The position numbers were made by a program, and so were the translations under genes. A stretch of DNA of 64,000 nt from Roseivirga sp. (GTDB lineage Bacteria > Bacteroidota > Bacteroidia > Cytophagales > Cyclobacteriaceae): positions 1 to 64,000 of the forward strand of contig JAAWWF010000033.1 of the NCBI GenBank assembly GCA_021404565.1, written 5' to 3'. Positions 9,339 through 19,574 of this stretch are shown in pieces. Below the pieces are notes generated by a model that saw only the letters and a list, made by a program, of their open reading frames with translations, had not been told where the DNA came from and searched no databases. How positions within the stretch are numbered: position 1 is the stretch's first letter; the number at the start of each line of letters is the position of its first letter.

Positions 9339-9971
9339 ATGTCTGGAATAATCGGGAAAAAAATCGGAATGACTAGCATTTACAGTGCCGATGGACGTAG
9401 TGTCGCATGCACGGTGATAGAGGCTGGTCCTTGCGTGGTAACGCAAGTGAAAAATGAGGAGACAGACGGATACACAGCAGTACAACTTGGATACGGAGAG
9501 CGTAAGGAGAAAAATACTCCAGGCGCATTGAAAGGTCACTTTGCTAAGGCAAGTACCACTCCTAAAAAAGAGGTTGTTGAGTTTCGAGATTTCCGCGAAG
9601 AATTTGAAGGTCAGGTTCAGCTTGGTAATGAGGTGAAAGTGGGCGATGTGTTTGCAGAGGGTGACTTTGTAGATGCTATCGGTACTTCAAAAGGAAAAGG
9701 TTTCCAAGGAGTTGTGAAACGCCACGGTTTTGGTGGTGTTGGACAAGCAACTCATGGTCAGCACAACAGATTGAGAGCCCCTGGTTCTATTGGTGGAGCA
9801 TCATACCCTGCGAGAGTATTCAAAGGTATGAGAATGGCCGGTAGAATGGGTGGAGATCGTGTCAAGGTGTTGAACCTTGAAGTGCTTAAGGTAGTGCCTG
9901 AAGAGAATCTGATCGTAGTCAGTGGTTCTGTACCAGGTCCTAAGAATTCAATCGTAGTCCTAGAGAAATAA
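9339..9971 (+). CDS. rplC: 50S ribosomal protein L3
   Basis: L3 helps start 50S assembly and reaches toward the peptidyl-transferase centre. The start at 9339 ([15 protein letters not shown]) fits the family; an in-frame ATG at 9294 would begin at the predicted transcription start and add an unrelated leader. Motifs include [13 protein letters not shown] and the loop [13 protein letters not shown] segment ([16 protein letters not shown]), near the Gln that is methylated in other bacteria. First gene of the rplC-rpsN block. Confidence 0.97.
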   Translation: MSGIIGKKIGMTSIYSADGRSVACTVIEAGPCVVTQVKNEETDGYTAVQLGYGERKEKNTPGALKGHFAKASTTPKKEVVEFRDFREEFEGQVQLGNEVKVGDVFAEGDFVDAIGTSKGKGFQGVVKRHGFGGVGQATHGQHNRLRAPGSIGGASYPARVFKGMRMAGRMGGDRVKVLNLEVLKVVPEENLIVVSGSVPGPKNSIVVLEK

Positions 9972-9975
9972 GAAG

Positions 9976-10602
9976 ATGGAGATTGCAGTATTAAAAAATA
10001 GTGGAGAAGACACCGGAAGGAAAGTGAACCTGTCCGATGATATCTTCGGTATTGAGCCAAACGATCACGCCATCTATCTGGATGTGAAGCAATTTCTGGC
10101 CAACCAAAGACAAGGTACACACAAGTCTAAGGAGAGAGCTGAAATTGTAGGTTCTACGAGAAAGATTAAGAAACAAAAGGGAACTGGTACAGCTCGTGCG
10201 GGTAGTATCAAGTCTCCTATTTTCAGAGGAGGGGGTCGAGTATTCGGTCCGCGTCCGAGAAATTATAGCTTCAAGTTGAATAAGAAGCTGAAAGTGCTGG
10301 CCAGAAAATCTGCTTTTGCTTATAAGGCGCAGGATAATGGTTTGGTAGTGCTGGAAGACTTCTCTTTCGATGCGCCAAAGACTAAGGAGTATATCAGCCT
10401 GTTGAACAACCTCGAATTAGGAGGGAAGAAAACATTGGTAGTGGTGGGCGAAAACGACAGAAACATTGTGTTGTCTGGGCGTAACCTGCAGAACTCTAAG
10501 GTAGTAACGGCTGACACGATCAGTACTTATGATCTGTTGAATGCTGAGAGTGTGGTGTTGAGTGAGAGCTCAGTTGAAAAAATTGAAAACTTATTGAAGT
10601 AA
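9976..10602 (+). CDS. rplD: 50S ribosomal protein L4
   Basis: L4 binds domain I of 23S rRNA and its loop lines the exit tunnel. At 208 residues it has the conserved tunnel-loop segment [16 protein letters not shown] and [11 protein letters not shown]. In E. coli L4 also represses its own operon; the leader hairpins at 9290-9322 could serve this here, which is untested. It follows rplC after 4 bases. Confidence 0.97.
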   Translation: MEIAVLKNSGEDTGRKVNLSDDIFGIEPNDHAIYLDVKQFLANQRQGTHKSKERAEIVGSTRKIKKQKGTGTARAGSIKSPIFRGGGRVFGPRPRNYSFKLNKKLKVLARKSAFAYKAQDNGLVVLEDFSFDAPKTKEYISLLNNLELGGKKTLVVVGENDRNIVLSGRNLQNSKVVTADTISTYDLLNAESVVLSESSVEKIENLLK

Positions 10603-10607
10603 CGGAA

Positions 10608-10895
10608 ATGAGTGTATTAAAGAAACCATTAGTTACAGAGAAAGTCTCAGCCTTGAATGAGAAGGGTAAGTACGGCTTTGTGGTAGATAAAAATGCCAAC
10701 AAGGTTGAGATCAAGAAGGCTGTTGAGGATATGTATGGTGTTACCGTAGAGGATGTAAATACCATGACTTATCAGGGTAAGGCCAAATCAAGGTATACTT
10801 CTGCCAGGATTGTAAAAGGTCGTGCCGCATCATTTAAGAAGGCAATTGTAACTGTTGCTGAAGGTGATATCATTGATTTTTACAGCAGCATTTAA
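10608..10895 (+). CDS. rplW: 50S ribosomal protein L23
   Basis: L23 sits at the tunnel exit and docks trigger factor and SRP. The 95-residue product has the family features: N-terminal KPLVTEKVSALNEKGKYGF, then VDKNANKVEIKKAVE and the VNTM segment. Normal S10-operon position between rplD and rplB. Confidence 0.97.
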   Translation: MSVLKKPLVTEKVSALNEKGKYGFVVDKNANKVEIKKAVEDMYGVTVEDVNTMTYQGKAKSRYTSARIVKGRAASFKKAIVTVAEGDIIDFYSSI

Positions 10896-10905
10896 TTGAT
10901 AGAAA

Positions 10906-11739
10906 ATGGGCGTTAAGAAACTTAGACCAATGACTCCGGGAACCAGGCAGCGAATCGCTCCTGACTTTGCTGATGTAACCGTCAAGAAAAGTAACCCAGA
11001 GAAATCCCTGACAGCTGTATCAAAGCGTTCAGGCGGTCGTAACAATACTGGAAAAATGACTATGCGCTACTTAGGTGGTGGTCATAAGAAGAAAATAAGG
11101 GTTGTCGATTTCAAAAGAGAGAAATACGATGTACCTGCAACAGTGAAATCTGTAGAGTATGATCCGACCAGATCGGCTCGTATCGCACTGTTGTTCTATG
11201 CCGATGGTGAAAAAAGATATATCATCGCGCCAAATGGCTTGCAGGTCGGACAGACCGTTATTTCGGGAGAGAATGTAGCTCCTGAAGTAGGTAATGCATT
11301 GCCAATGTCCAAAATTCCTTTGGGTACAATAATTCACAACATAGAGCTTAAGCCTGGTAAAGGTGGAGCTATGGCAAGAAGTGCCGGATCTTATGCGCAG
11401 CTAGTGGCGAGAGAAGGTAAATACGCCACGTTGAAATTGCCTTCAGGAGAAATGAGGAATGTGCTGGTTGTATGTCTTGCAACTGTTGGTTCTGTTGGTA
11501 ACGCTGAGCATATGAATGTGAATCTCGGTAAAGCCGGTAGAAACAGATGGTTGGGCAGAAGACCAAGAGTAAGAGGAGTAGTTATGAACCCGGTTGATCA
11601 CCCAATGGGCGGTGGTGAAGGTAAATCTTCAGGAGGTCACCCAAGATCGAGAAACGGTTTATATGCAAAAGGTCAGAAGACCAGAACTCCGAAGAAATAT
11701 TCGAACAACTTGATCATTGGTAAAAAGAATAAGAAATAA
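10906..11739 (+). CDS. rplB: 50S ribosomal protein L2
   Basis: L2 is the largest of the primary 23S binders and is needed for subunit association and peptidyl transfer. At 277 residues it carries [17 protein letters not shown] near the N-terminus and the C-terminal [14 protein letters not shown] loop with the conserved His that lies near the catalytic centre. Basic tail typical of the family. Confidence 0.98.
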   Translation: MGVKKLRPMTPGTRQRIAPDFADVTVKKSNPEKSLTAVSKRSGGRNNTGKMTMRYLGGGHKKKIRVVDFKREKYDVPATVKSVEYDPTRSARIALLFYADGEKRYIIAPNGLQVGQTVISGENVAPEVGNALPMSKIPLGTIIHNIELKPGKGGAMARSAGSYAQLVAREGKYATLKLPSGEMRNVLVVCLATVGSVGNAEHMNVNLGKAGRNRWLGRRPRVRGVVMNPVDHPMGGGEGKSSGGHPRSRNGLYAKGQKTRTPKKYSNNLIIGKKNKK

Positions 11740-11742
11740 GAC

Positions 11743-12018
11743 ATGGCACGTTCGTTAAAAAAAGGACCTTATATAGATTTCCGTTTGTCTAAAAAAGTAG
11801 ACGCGATGGAAGAGTCTGGTAAGAAGTCTGTCATCAGGACTTGGTCCAGAAGATCAATGATTGCACCTGATTTCATTGGACACACTTTCGCTGTTCATAA
11901 TGGAAATAAATTCATTCCTGTATTTGTAACGGAAAACATGGTAGGACATAAATTCGGTGAATTTGCTCCGACCAGAAATTTCCGTGGACACATTGCAAAA
12001 AAAGATAGAAGGAGATAA
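11743..12018 (+). CDS. rpsS: 30S ribosomal protein S19
   Basis: S19 forms a complex with S13 in the head of the 30S subunit. 91 residues; begins [12 protein letters not shown] and carries [19 protein letters not shown] and [12 protein letters not shown], all hallmarks. Its TAA overlaps the ATG of rplV by one base (TAATG). Confidence 0.98.
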   Translation: MARSLKKGPYIDFRLSKKVDAMEESGKKSVIRTWSRRSMIAPDFIGHTFAVHNGNKFIPVFVTENMVGHKFGEFAPTRNFRGHIAKKDRRR

Positions 12019-12416
12019 TGGAAGCTGTAGCAAAACTCAAAAATGTGCCTACTGCTCCTCGTAAGATGAGGATGGTAGCTGACATGATCAGAGGTGAAAG
12101 AGTAAACAGAGCTCTCAATGTTTTGAAGTTTGAGCCTAAAGAAGGCGCTGCAAGACTGGAGAAACTGTTGCTTTCAGCAATCTCTAACTGGCAAGCCAAA
12201 AACGAAGATGAAAGACTGGAAGATGCAGATCTTTTCGTCAAAGAAATTTTCGTAGATGGTGGGCGTGTGTTGAAGAGACTCAGACCTGCACCACAGGGGA
12301 GGGCTCACAGGATCAGAAAAAGATCAAATCACGTGACTTTAATCGTTGATTCACACAATCAACCAGAAGTTACCGCTGAAGATAATGAAGTAGTAAATAA
12401 CGAAACTGAAAATTAG
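12018..12416 (+). CDS. rplV: 50S ribosomal protein L22
   Basis: L22 has a long hairpin that lines the exit tunnel (macrolide-resistance site). The 132-residue product shows [15 protein letters not shown] near the start and [21 protein letters not shown], the hairpin, near residue 90-110. The C-terminus adds an acidic tail of about 20 residues ([16 protein letters not shown]). Confidence 0.97.
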   Translation: MEAVAKLKNVPTAPRKMRMVADMIRGERVNRALNVLKFEPKEGAARLEKLLLSAISNWQAKNEDERLEDADLFVKEIFVDGGRVLKRLRPAPQGRAHRIRKRSNHVTLIVDSHNQPEVTAEDNEVVNNETEN

Positions 12417-12419
12417 GAA

Positions 12420-13157
12420 ATGGGACAGAAAGTAAACCCCGTTGGTTTCAGACTAGGCATCGTTAGAGGTTGGGATTCTAACTGGTACGGTGGCAAAGAC
12501 TTTTCTGCTAAACTGGTGGAAGATCAGGAGATCAGAAAGTACGTGCACGCTCGTATCCCTAAAGGAGGTATTTCAAAAATTATCATTGAAAGAACTCTGA
12601 AGAGAATCACCATTACTGTTCATACGGCCCGTCCGGGAGTAGTTATTGGTAAAGGCGGACAAGAGGTTGACCGTATCAAAGAAGAGTTGAAGAAACTGAC
12701 CGGCAAAGACGTTCAGATCAACATCTTCGAGATCAAAAGACCTGAGCTTGACGCTAAATTGGTAGGTGAGTCAGTTGCACAACAGCTTGCAGCTCGTATC
12801 TCTTACAGAAGAGCAATGAAGCAGGCAATTGCCAGTGCTATTCGTGTAGGAGCTCAAGGTATCAAAATCAAATGTGCCGGCCGTTTGGGTGGTGCTGAGA
12901 TGGCAAGGACTGAGATGTACAAAGAAGGTAGAATTCCTTTGCATACATTGAGAGCCGACATCGATTATGCTATCTCTGAAGCAGATACGATTTATGGTAA
13001 AATCGGAATCAAGGTTTGGATTTTCAAGGGCGAGGTATTTGGTAAAAGAGATCTTTCTCCAAATGTCGGTTTAGGTGGACAAAACGAGCGTGGAGGTGGA
13101 GGTCGTAGACCAAACAGATCAAACGCTGGTGGTGGTAGACCAAATAGAAGAAAGTAA
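12420..13157 (+). CDS. rpsC: 30S ribosomal protein S3
   Basis: S3 lies at the mRNA entry pore and is part of the ribosomal helicase. At 245 residues it has the start [13 protein letters not shown], the KH-domain GxxG loop ([10 protein letters not shown], about residue 77) and the conserved [23 protein letters not shown] segment. The C-terminus is Gly/Arg-rich, ending in [11 protein letters not shown]. Confidence 0.98.
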   Translation: MGQKVNPVGFRLGIVRGWDSNWYGGKDFSAKLVEDQEIRKYVHARIPKGGISKIIIERTLKRITITVHTARPGVVIGKGGQEVDRIKEELKKLTGKDVQINIFEIKRPELDAKLVGESVAQQLAARISYRRAMKQAIASAIRVGAQGIKIKCAGRLGGAEMARTEMYKEGRIPLHTLRADIDYAISEADTIYGKIGIKVWIFKGEVFGKRDLSPNVGLGGQNERGGGGRRPNRSNAGGGRPNRRK

Positions 13158-13180
13158 TAGCCCTTTAAAGAAGAATTAAG

Positions 13181-13600
13181 ATGTTACAGCCTAAAAGAAC
13201 CAAGTTTAGAAAAATGCAAAAGGGAAGAGTTAAGGGGATCGCTCAGCGCGGTCACAACCTTGACTTCGGAACTTTCGGTATAAAATCTTTGGAGCCAGGT
13301 TGGATTACAAGTCGCCAGATTGAGGCAGCTCGTATCGCAATGACCAGGGCTATGAAAAGAGAAGGTCAGGTTTGGATCAGGATTTTCCCGGACAAACCTG
13401 TAACAAAGAAGCCTGCTGAAGTAAGAATGGGTAAAGGTAAGGGAGCTCCAGATTACTGGGTAGCTGTGATCAAGCCAGGTACTATTCTTTTCGAATCAGC
13501 TGGTGTGAATATAGAATTGGCAAAAGAAGCCTTGAGACTTGCAGCTCAGAAGCTTCCAGTTTCAACAAAATTTGTAGTACGCAGAGACTACGTGGCATAA
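13181..13600 (+). CDS. rplP: 50S ribosomal protein L16
   Basis: L16 organises the A-site region of the 50S subunit. 139 residues; begins [16 protein letters not shown] and carries [20 protein letters not shown] followed by [13 protein letters not shown]. Standard position between rpsC and rpmC. Confidence 0.98.
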   Translation: MLQPKRTKFRKMQKGRVKGIAQRGHNLDFGTFGIKSLEPGWITSRQIEAARIAMTRAMKREGQVWIRIFPDKPVTKKPAEVRMGKGKGAPDYWVAVIKPGTILFESAGVNIELAKEALRLAAQKLPVSTKFVVRRDYVA

Positions 13601-13601
13601 G

Positions 13602-13796
13602 ATGACAAATTCAGATATCAGAGCACTCTCTATCGAGGAACTCGAAGAGAAACTCAGAGGAGAAACAGATGGTCTTGGCAAATTGAAATTTGCTCAGGCA
13701 ATCTCACCAATTGAAAACCCAATGAAAATCAGGGATTCAAGAAGGATGATTGCCAGGTTGAAGACTGAGTTGAGAGCCAAACAACTTGCAAAGTAA
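13602..13796 (+). CDS. rpmC: 50S ribosomal protein L29
   Basis: L29 lies near the tunnel exit beside L23. 64 residues, mostly helical, with [15 protein letters not shown] at the N-terminus and [15 protein letters not shown] at the C-terminus. One base separates it from rplP. Confidence 0.95.
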   Translation: MTNSDIRALSIEELEEKLRGETDGLGKLKFAQAISPIENPMKIRDSRRMIARLKTELRAKQLAK

Positions 13797-13803
13797 AGAA
13801 CGC

Positions 13804-14061
13804 ATGGAGACCAGAAATCTTAGAAAAGAAAGAGTCGGGATCGTGACCAGCAACAAAATGGATAAAACCATCACTGTAGCTGTTGAGCGAAGAGAGAAGC
13901 ACCCGATTTATGGAAAGTTTGTTAATAAGACTACCAAATTTTCGGCTCATGACGAAAAGAATGATGTCGGTATCGGTGATACTGTACGCATCATGGAGAC
14001 TCGTCCGCTGAGTAAGAATAAGCGTTGGAGATTAGTTGAAATCATAGAAAGAGCTAAGTAA
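13804..14061 (+). CDS. rpsQ: 30S ribosomal protein S17
   Basis: S17 is a primary 16S binder with an OB fold. I start at 13804 ([14 protein letters not shown]), which gives the normal 85 residues; an earlier in-frame start at 13786 would overlap rpmC. Motifs include [14 protein letters not shown] and [19 protein letters not shown]. Confidence 0.96.
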   Translation: METRNLRKERVGIVTSNKMDKTITVAVERREKHPIYGKFVNKTTKFSAHDEKNDVGIGDTVRIMETRPLSKNKRWRLVEIIERAK

Positions 14062-14063
14062 TC

Positions 14064-14432
14064 ATGATCAGGCAAGAATCAAGACTGAATGTTGCAGATA
14101 ACAGTGGTGCTAAAGAAGTGCTTTGTATTCGCGTATTGGGCGGTACAAAGAAGAAGTACGCCTCTGTTGGTGATAAGATAGTGGTCTCTGTGAAAGCGGC
14201 CCATTCTTCAAGCAACTTGAAAAAAGGAACTGTATCTAAGGCTGTCGTGGTGAGAACCAAGAAGGAAGTGAGAAGAAAAGACGGCTCTTACATCAGATTT
14301 GAAGATAATGCTGCTGTACTGTTGACTGCAAACGATGAGCCAAGAGGCACTCGTATGTTCGGCCCGGTAGCAAGAGAATTGCGCGAGAAGCAGTTCATGA
14401 AAATTGTTTCATTGGCCCCAGAAGTACTATAA
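14064..14432 (+). CDS. rplN: 50S ribosomal protein L14
   Basis: L14 forms intersubunit bridges and is the docking point of the silencing factor RsfS. 122 residues with the signature [18 protein letters not shown], then [18 protein letters not shown] and [13 protein letters not shown]. Position between rpsQ and rplX is canonical. Confidence 0.98.
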   Translation: MIRQESRLNVADNSGAKEVLCIRVLGGTKKKYASVGDKIVVSVKAAHSSSNLKKGTVSKAVVVRTKKEVRRKDGSYIRFEDNAAVLLTANDEPRGTRMFGPVARELREKQFMKIVSLAPEVL

Positions 14433-14435
14433 GCG

Positions 14436-14762
14436 ATGAAGACTAACGTAAATGTACCTGCAAAGCTTCATGTGAAGAAAGGCGATACTGTAAAGATATT
14501 GGCTGGAAACTCAAGAGGTAAAACCGGTAAAGTACTGGAAGTGATTCCTTCTAAGTACAGAGCAATTGTTGAAGGAGTAAATGTTGTTTCTAAACACACT
14601 AAACCTTCTGCAACCAACCCTAACGGGGGAATTGAAAAGACTGAGGCATCCGTGCACCTTTCTAACCTTATGGTAGTAGATCCTGCGTCAGGACAAGCTG
14701 CCAGAGTTGGAAGAAAAGTGAATGACAGCGGTAAGTTGGAAAGATATTTTAAATCTAAGTAG
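14436..14762 (+). CDS. rplX: 50S ribosomal protein L24
   Basis: L24 starts assembly of the 50S subunit at the 5' end of 23S rRNA. 108 residues with a KOW motif near the N-terminus (KKGDTVKILAGNSRGKTGKV) and the later segment NGGIEKTEASVHLSN. Fourth-position spacing of a few bases fits co-translation with rplN and rplE. Confidence 0.97.
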   Translation: MKTNVNVPAKLHVKKGDTVKILAGNSRGKTGKVLEVIPSKYRAIVEGVNVVSKHTKPSATNPNGGIEKTEASVHLSNLMVVDPASGQAARVGRKVNDSGKLERYFKSK

Positions 14763-14777
14763 CAGAGGTAACTTATC

Positions 14778-15332
14778 ATGGCTAATCCAAGATTAAAAGA
14801 TAGATATCAGAGCGAGATCGTTCCCGCTTTGAAAGAAAAATTTGAGTACTCTACAGTAATGCAGGTACCAAGGGTCACGAAAGTAGTAGTGAACAAAGGT
14901 ATTGGTGCAGCTGTAGCTGATAAGAAACTCGTAGACATAGGAGTAGAAGAACTGACTACTATCACTGGTCAGAAGGCTGTACCTACCATCGCTAAGAACT
15001 CGATCTCGAACTTTAAGTTGAGAGAAGGAATGCCTATCGGTGCAAGGGTGACCTTAAGAGGCGAGCGCATGTATGAGTTCATGGATAGACTTCTGAACAT
15101 TGCTCTGCCAAGGGTACGTGACTTCAGAGGTGTAAATGACAAAGGATTTGATGGTAGAGGAAATTACACTTTAGGTGTAAAAGAGCAGATCATCTTCCCT
15201 GAGATTTCTATCGATAAAGTGAGCAAAATTTCAGGTATGGATATCACATTTGTGACTACCGCTAATACCGATGAAGAAAGTTACGAGTTGTTGAAGGCGT
15301 TTGGTATGCCTTTTAAATCTGGTAAAAAATAA
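14778..15332 (+). CDS. rplE: 50S ribosomal protein L5
   Basis: L5 binds 5S rRNA and contacts the P-site tRNA. 184 residues with [26 protein letters not shown] and the C-terminal [20 protein letters not shown] segment. Normal spc order. Confidence 0.98.
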   Translation: MANPRLKDRYQSEIVPALKEKFEYSTVMQVPRVTKVVVNKGIGAAVADKKLVDIGVEELTTITGQKAVPTIAKNSISNFKLREGMPIGARVTLRGERMYEFMDRLLNIALPRVRDFRGVNDKGFDGRGNYTLGVKEQIIFPEISIDKVSKISGMDITFVTTANTDEESYELLKAFGMPFKSGKK

Positions 15333-15337
15333 TTGAC

Positions 15338-15607
15338 ATGGCTAGAGAAGCAGTTAAGGCTAGAGAAAGAAAAAGACAAAGACTTGTTGCAAGGTACGCT
15401 GATAAAAGAGCTGCCCTGAAGGCTGAAGGTGATTGGGAAGGTTTAGATGCCCTTCCAAGAAATTCTTCTCCTGTAAGACTACACAACAGGTGTAAGCTGA
15501 CTGGTCGTCCAAAGGGATATATGAGAAAATTCGGTATCTCAAGGGTAACCTTCAGAGAGATGGCTTCAGCGGGTAAAATACCTGGAGTAACAAAAGCGAG
15601 CTGGTAA
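15338..15607 (+). CDS. rpsN: 30S ribosomal protein S14 (Zn-free type)
   Basis: S14 sits in the 30S head next to S3 and S10. The 89-residue form keeps only one Cys ([20 protein letters not shown]), so it is the longer form without the zinc ribbon. It is the last gene before a 159-base gap holding a promoter and leader for rpsH. Confidence 0.97.
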   Translation: MAREAVKARERKRQRLVARYADKRAALKAEGDWEGLDALPRNSSPVRLHNRCKLTGRPKGYMRKFGISRVTFREMASAGKIPGVTKASW

Positions 15608-15620
15608 GTCGCTTTTTCTT

Positions 15621-15649
15621 TTGTTCGTAAAATTAATTCCGTACTTTTG
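15621..15649 (+). promoter_or_regulatory. Internal promoter upstream of rpsH
   Basis: TTG at 15621-15623 and TACTTTTG at 15642-15649, spaced 18 bases, match TTG/TAnnTTTG. It lies just after the rpsN stop, so the rpsH-rplQ block can be transcribed on its own. Confidence 0.75.
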
Positions 15650-15653
15650 CAGG

Positions 15654-15749
15654 CCGGTTTTCGGGCCGCGAAATTGAATTAATAGAAAATAAAACATAGA
15701 TCTGGGTGATATCGCCAGGTCGGGAACGCCTGCAATGTGAGTTGCGGGC
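15654..15749 (+). promoter_or_regulatory. Structured leader of the rpsH transcript
   Basis: Downstream of the promoter lie a GGCC..GGCC element near the start site, a 7-bp hairpin (GATCTGG 15699-15705 with CCAGGTC 15715-15721) and an 8-bp hairpin (GCCTGCAA 15728-15735 with TTGCGGGC 15742-15749, loop TGTGAG). They end 17 bases before the rpsH ATG. The place suggests autogenous control by an r-protein; S8 is the natural candidate because it regulates the spc operon in E. coli. I recognise no described leader family. Confidence 0.5.
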
Positions 15750-15766
15750 TCTTTAAATAAATTAAA

Positions 15767-16162
15767 ATGACTGATCCAATAGCAGATTATCTGACCCGTC
15801 TAAGGAACGCGATCAAAGCGAGCCATAGAATTGTGGAAATTCCGGCTTCGAATGTGAAGAGGGAAATAACAAAAGTATTGTTTGACAAAGGCTACATCCT
15901 GAACTACAAGTTCGAAAAGGATGGTCCTCAGGGCAATATTAAAATAGCATTGAAATATGATCCGACTACTAAAACACCAGCAATTGTGAAGTTGCAGAGG
16001 GTTAGTAAGCCGGGACTTAGGAAATATGCAGGTGCAGGCGAGTTGCCAAGAGTTCTTAACGGACTGGGTATTGCCATCATCTCTACTTCTAAGGGAATCA
16101 TGACCGATAAAGAAGCTCGTACTGAGCATATCGGTGGTGAGGTTTTATGTCACGTATATTAA
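15767..16162 (+). CDS. rpsH: 30S ribosomal protein S8
   Basis: S8 binds helix 21 of 16S rRNA and in E. coli represses the spc operon. 131 residues with [15 protein letters not shown] at the start and the C-terminal [30 protein letters not shown]-binding segment. First gene of the second transcript of the cluster, behind its own promoter and leader. Confidence 0.98.
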   Translation: MTDPIADYLTRLRNAIKASHRIVEIPASNVKREITKVLFDKGYILNYKFEKDGPQGNIKIALKYDPTTKTPAIVKLQRVSKPGLRKYAGAGELPRVLNGLGIAIISTSKGIMTDKEARTEHIGGEVLCHVY

Positions 16163-16177
16163 TAACTGAGATAAGAA

Positions 16178-16732
16178 ATGTCACGAATTGGTAAGAAACC
16201 GATCGATCTTCCTCAAGGAGTGTCTGTAGACGTAGCTGCTGATAATGTGGTTACTGTTAAAGGACCGAAGGGAGAGCTGACTCAGGCAGTAAATCCTGAT
16301 ATGTCTGTGGTTATCGAAGACGGTGTTTTGACAGTAGACAGACCTACTGAGCAAAAGAGACACAAGTCTTTGCATGGCCTTTATCGTTCATTGATCAGCA
16401 ACATGGTTGTTGGTGTAACTGAAGGGTACAAGAAACAATTAGAGTTGGTAGGTGTAGGTTATAAAGCCTCTGTTTCCAACAACATCCTGGAGCTTAACCT
16501 GGGGTACTCGCACAATATCTATTTGGCGGTACCTGCTGAGGTGAAGACAACAGCCGAAATGGCGAAAGGAAAGAACCCGATTGTGACATTGGAAAGTACT
16601 GACAAAGAGTTAATCGGTCAGGTAGCAGCGAAAATCAGATCTTTGAGAAAAATCGAGCCTTATAAAGGTAAAGGTGTGCGTTTCGTTGGTGAGGATATTC
16701 GTAGGAAAGCTGGTAAAACTGCTGCTAAATAA
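16178..16732 (+). CDS. rplF: 50S ribosomal protein L6
   Basis: L6 binds the sarcin-ricin region near the factor-binding site. 184 residues: [12 protein letters not shown] start, GPKGEL, and C-terminal [17 protein letters not shown]. Two similar domains as usual for the family. Confidence 0.98.
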   Translation: MSRIGKKPIDLPQGVSVDVAADNVVTVKGPKGELTQAVNPDMSVVIEDGVLTVDRPTEQKRHKSLHGLYRSLISNMVVGVTEGYKKQLELVGVGYKASVSNNILELNLGYSHNIYLAVPAEVKTTAEMAKGKNPIVTLESTDKELIGQVAAKIRSLRKIEPYKGKGVRFVGEDIRRKAGKTAAK

Positions 16733-16740
16733 TTAGAGTC

Positions 16741-17082
16741 ATGGCTGTTAGTAAAAGTAGACTTAGAATTAAGAAAGGTATTAGAAATAAGATTTCTGGT
16801 ACTGCTGAAAGACCAAGAATCTCAGTATTCAAAAGTAACAAGCGTATTTACGCTCAGATTATTGACGATGAAGCTGGTCACACAATGGTAGCCGCATCTT
16901 CTGTAGATATAGGAGATGGCAATGTCAATGTGGAGCTTTCTAAAGAAGTAGGAAAAAAATTGGCTGAAAAGGCCGTGGCAAGTGGTATCACCAGTGTGGT
17001 ATTCGATAGAAACGGTTATGTCTATCACGGTAAAGTCAAAGCTTTGGCAGATGGTGCCAGAGAAGGAGGCCTTAAATTTTAA
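16741..17082 (+). CDS. rplR: 50S ribosomal protein L18
   Basis: L18 binds 5S rRNA with L5 and L25. 113 residues with [20 protein letters not shown] and the C-terminal [21 protein letters not shown] motif split around residue 95-113. Eight bases after rplF. Confidence 0.97.
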   Translation: MAVSKSRLRIKKGIRNKISGTAERPRISVFKSNKRIYAQIIDDEAGHTMVAASSVDIGDGNVNVELSKEVGKKLAEKAVASGITSVVFDRNGYVYHGKVKALADGAREGGLKF

Positions 17083-17087
17083 TCACG

Positions 17088-17606
17088 ATGTCACAGAAAA
17101 ATATTAGAGCAATCAAAGCGAGTGATATAGACCTTAAAGAAAAGGTTGTAGCTATCAAGCGTGTTGCCAAAGTAGTAAAAGGTGGTAGAAGGTTCAGCTT
17201 TTCTGCTATCGTGGTAGTAGGAGATGGTAATGGTGTAGTAGGTTACGGATTGGGTAAAGCCAATGAGGTAACTGATGCTATCACTAAGGGCATCGATGAC
17301 GCGAAGAAAAACCTGGTGAAGGTACCGATCCTGAATGGTACAGTACCTCACGAAGCATTAGGTAAGTACAGTGGTGGTTTTGTTTTGGTAAAGCCAGCTT
17401 CTGAAGGTACCGGTGTAATTGCAGGTGGTGCGATGCGTGCTGTATTTGAAAGTGCTGGTGTGCACAATGTACTGGCAAAGTCTAAAGGCTCCTCTAACCC
17501 ACACAACGTGGTAAAGGCTACCTTTGATGCTTTGTTGAACATGAGAGATGCTTACACAGTAGCTCAGCAAAGAGGAGTTGAATTGTCTAAAGTTTTTAAC
17601 GGTTAA
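17088..17606 (+). CDS. rpsE: 30S ribosomal protein S5
   Basis: S5 controls decoding accuracy and forms the mRNA entry channel with S3 and S4. 172 residues with the dsRNA-binding-like N domain ([20 protein letters not shown]) and [13 protein letters not shown], then the C domain with [18 protein letters not shown]. Confidence 0.98.
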   Translation: MSQKNIRAIKASDIDLKEKVVAIKRVAKVVKGGRRFSFSAIVVVGDGNGVVGYGLGKANEVTDAITKGIDDAKKNLVKVPILNGTVPHEALGKYSGGFVLVKPASEGTGVIAGGAMRAVFESAGVHNVLAKSKGSSNPHNVVKATFDALLNMRDAYTVAQQRGVELSKVFNG

Positions 17607-17612
17607 GAAGCA

Positions 17613-17792
17613 ATGGCAAAGGTTCAAATCACCCAGACGAAAAGTACGATCGACCGCCCACAGAGGCAGAAGAGAACTATCCAGGCTTTAGGTCTTGGAA
17701 AAATAAACAGAACTGTAGAGCACGAATTGACTCCGCAGATTGCTGGAATGATTAATAAGGTGAATCACTTGGTATCTGTAAAGGAACTTTAA
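17613..17792 (+). CDS. rpmD: 50S ribosomal protein L30
   Basis: A 59-residue product starting [20 protein letters not shown] with [17 protein letters not shown], the L30 signature. It fills the usual place between rpsE and rplO, six bases after one and one base before the other. The Bacteroidota form is short, as here. Confidence 0.95.
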   Translation: MAKVQITQTKSTIDRPQRQKRTIQALGLGKINRTVEHELTPQIAGMINKVNHLVSVKEL

Positions 17793-17793
17793 G

Positions 17794-18240
17794 ATGAGAC
17801 TGAATACATTAAAGCCTGCAGAAGGTTCTACTAAGAATAAGAAAAGAATTGGTAGAGGACAAGGGTCCGGTAGAGGTGGTACTTCTACAAGAGGCCATAA
17901 AGGTGCTAAATCAAGATCTGGTTACTCTCGTAAAGAGGGCTTTGAAGGCGGTCAGATGCCTTTGCAGAGAAGGGTGCCTAAGTTTGGTTTTACCAGCCCT
18001 AACAGAGTTGAGTACAAAGCAATCAATCTGGATACAGTACAGGAACTGGCTGAAAAGACCGGAGCTGCTGTAATCGACAGAGAGGTGCTTATGGCCAATG
18101 GATTAGCTGGTAAAAATGACCTGATTAAAATCCTCGGAAGAGGTGCTTTGACTTCTAAAGTGGATGTAACTGCCCATAAATTTTCAACATCCGCAGCAGC
18201 TGCAATTGAAAAATTAGGGGGTACCGTTACAACGCTGTGA
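17794..18240 (+). CDS. rplO: 50S ribosomal protein L15
   Basis: L15 is a late-assembly core protein. 148 residues: glycine/arginine-rich N-terminal arm (KRIGRGQGSGRGGTSTRGHK), EGGQMPLQRRVPKFGF, then a globular C domain. Directly followed by secY. Confidence 0.98.
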   Translation: MRLNTLKPAEGSTKNKKRIGRGQGSGRGGTSTRGHKGAKSRSGYSRKEGFEGGQMPLQRRVPKFGFTSPNRVEYKAINLDTVQELAEKTGAAVIDREVLMANGLAGKNDLIKILGRGALTSKVDVTAHKFSTSAAAAIEKLGGTVTTL

Positions 18241-18244
18241 TTTT

Positions 18245-19573
18245 ATGAAGAAGTTTGTCACTACCATAAAGAACATTTTCTCCATTGAGGAGCTAAGAAA
18301 CAGAATCCTGGCTACGCTGGGGTTCTTGATCATTTTCAGACTGGGTTCATTTGTAGTATTACCGGGTATTGATCCTGTAATATTGGAAGCCACCAAAGGA
18401 GAGTCATCCGGTATACTCGGTATCCTGGACAACCTTCTGGGCGGTGCCTTCAGCAACGGAGCGATCTTTGGCCTGGGAATCATGCCTTACATCTCTGCAT
18501 CTATTGTGATTCAGCTGATGACGGTAGCGGTACCAAGCTTCCAGAAGATGCAGAAAGAAGGTGAGTCGGGCAGAAAGAAACTTACTCAAATCACGAGAAT
18601 ACTTACTATTCTGGTAACCCTGGCACAGAGTGTCGGTTACCTGAAGGTGACTATTCCTTCAGAGGCTATCGTTATTGACAATACCCTCTTTACTATTTCT
18701 TCTATGATTCTTTTGACCTCAGGAACAATGTTCTGTATGTGGTTGGGAGAGAAGATTACAGATAAGGGAATTGGTAATGGTATCTCAATGCTGATTATGA
18801 TCGGTATTATTTCCAGCTTACCAGCGGCAGCTATTAATGAATTCATTTTCACTAATGGTATCTCCAGAGCTTTGTTCTCTGTGGTAGAGCTGATTGTTCT
18901 GTTCTTTGTAGTGTTAGTGACTGTGGCCCTGGTACAAGCTACCAGACGCATTTCAGTACAATATGCCAAGCAGGTAGTAGGAGGTAAGGTTTATGGCGGT
19001 CAGCGTCAGTTCATTCCTCTGAAAGTAAATGCCTCTGGTGTTATGCCCATTATCTTTGCTCAGGCATTGATGATCTTACCTACCTTAATTGGTGGTATCT
19101 GGGCAGACTCAAGTGATTTTTGGAATAAAGTAACCGTGGCATTTGCCGATCCTTATGGGGCAACCTATAACATCGTGTTTGCCATTATGATCATCCTGTT
19201 TACATTCTTCTACACAGCTATTACAGTAAATCCATCGAACATGGCGGATGATCTGAAGAGAAGCGGTGGGTTTGTACCGGGAGTGAAACCAGGTAAACCG
19301 ACATCAGATTTTATTGGTGGTGTACTGGACAGGATCACATTACCAGGATCTGTTTTCCTGGCGATCATTGCGATCCTCCCAACCTTTGCTGTACAGGCAG
19401 GAGTGGGGCAGGCATTTGCTTTATTCTATGGAGGAACCTCACTGCTGATTATGGTAGGGGTGATCCTGGATACTTTGCAACAAATTGAAAGCTACCTGTT
19501 AATGAGACACTACGAAGGCATGATGAAGTCAGGCAAGATGAGAGGTAGGTCACAGGGTGTGGCAGTTGCATAA
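18245..19573 (+). CDS. secY: Preprotein translocase channel SecY
   Basis: SecY is the pore of the SecYEG translocon in the inner membrane. 442 residues with about ten hydrophobic segments. Visible landmarks are the plug/TM2 region (GIMPYISASIVIQLM), KGIGNGISMLIMIGI, GGQRQFIPLKVNASGVMPIIFA and the NPSNMADDLKRSGGFVPG cytoplasmic loop. Co-transcribed with r-protein genes as in most bacteria. Confidence 0.98.
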   Translation: MKKFVTTIKNIFSIEELRNRILATLGFLIIFRLGSFVVLPGIDPVILEATKGESSGILGILDNLLGGAFSNGAIFGLGIMPYISASIVIQLMTVAVPSFQKMQKEGESGRKKLTQITRILTILVTLAQSVGYLKVTIPSEAIVIDNTLFTISSMILLTSGTMFCMWLGEKITDKGIGNGISMLIMIGIISSLPAAAINEFIFTNGISRALFSVVELIVLFFVVLVTVALVQATRRISVQYAKQVVGGKVYGGQRQFIPLKVNASGVMPIIFAQALMILPTLIGGIWADSSDFWNKVTVAFADPYGATYNIVFAIMIILFTFFYTAITVNPSNMADDLKRSGGFVPGVKPGKPTSDFIGGVLDRITLPGSVFLAIIAILPTFAVQAGVGQAFALFYGGTSLLIMVGVILDTLQQIESYLLMRHYEGMMKSGKMRGRSQGVAVA

Positions 19574-19574
19574 G

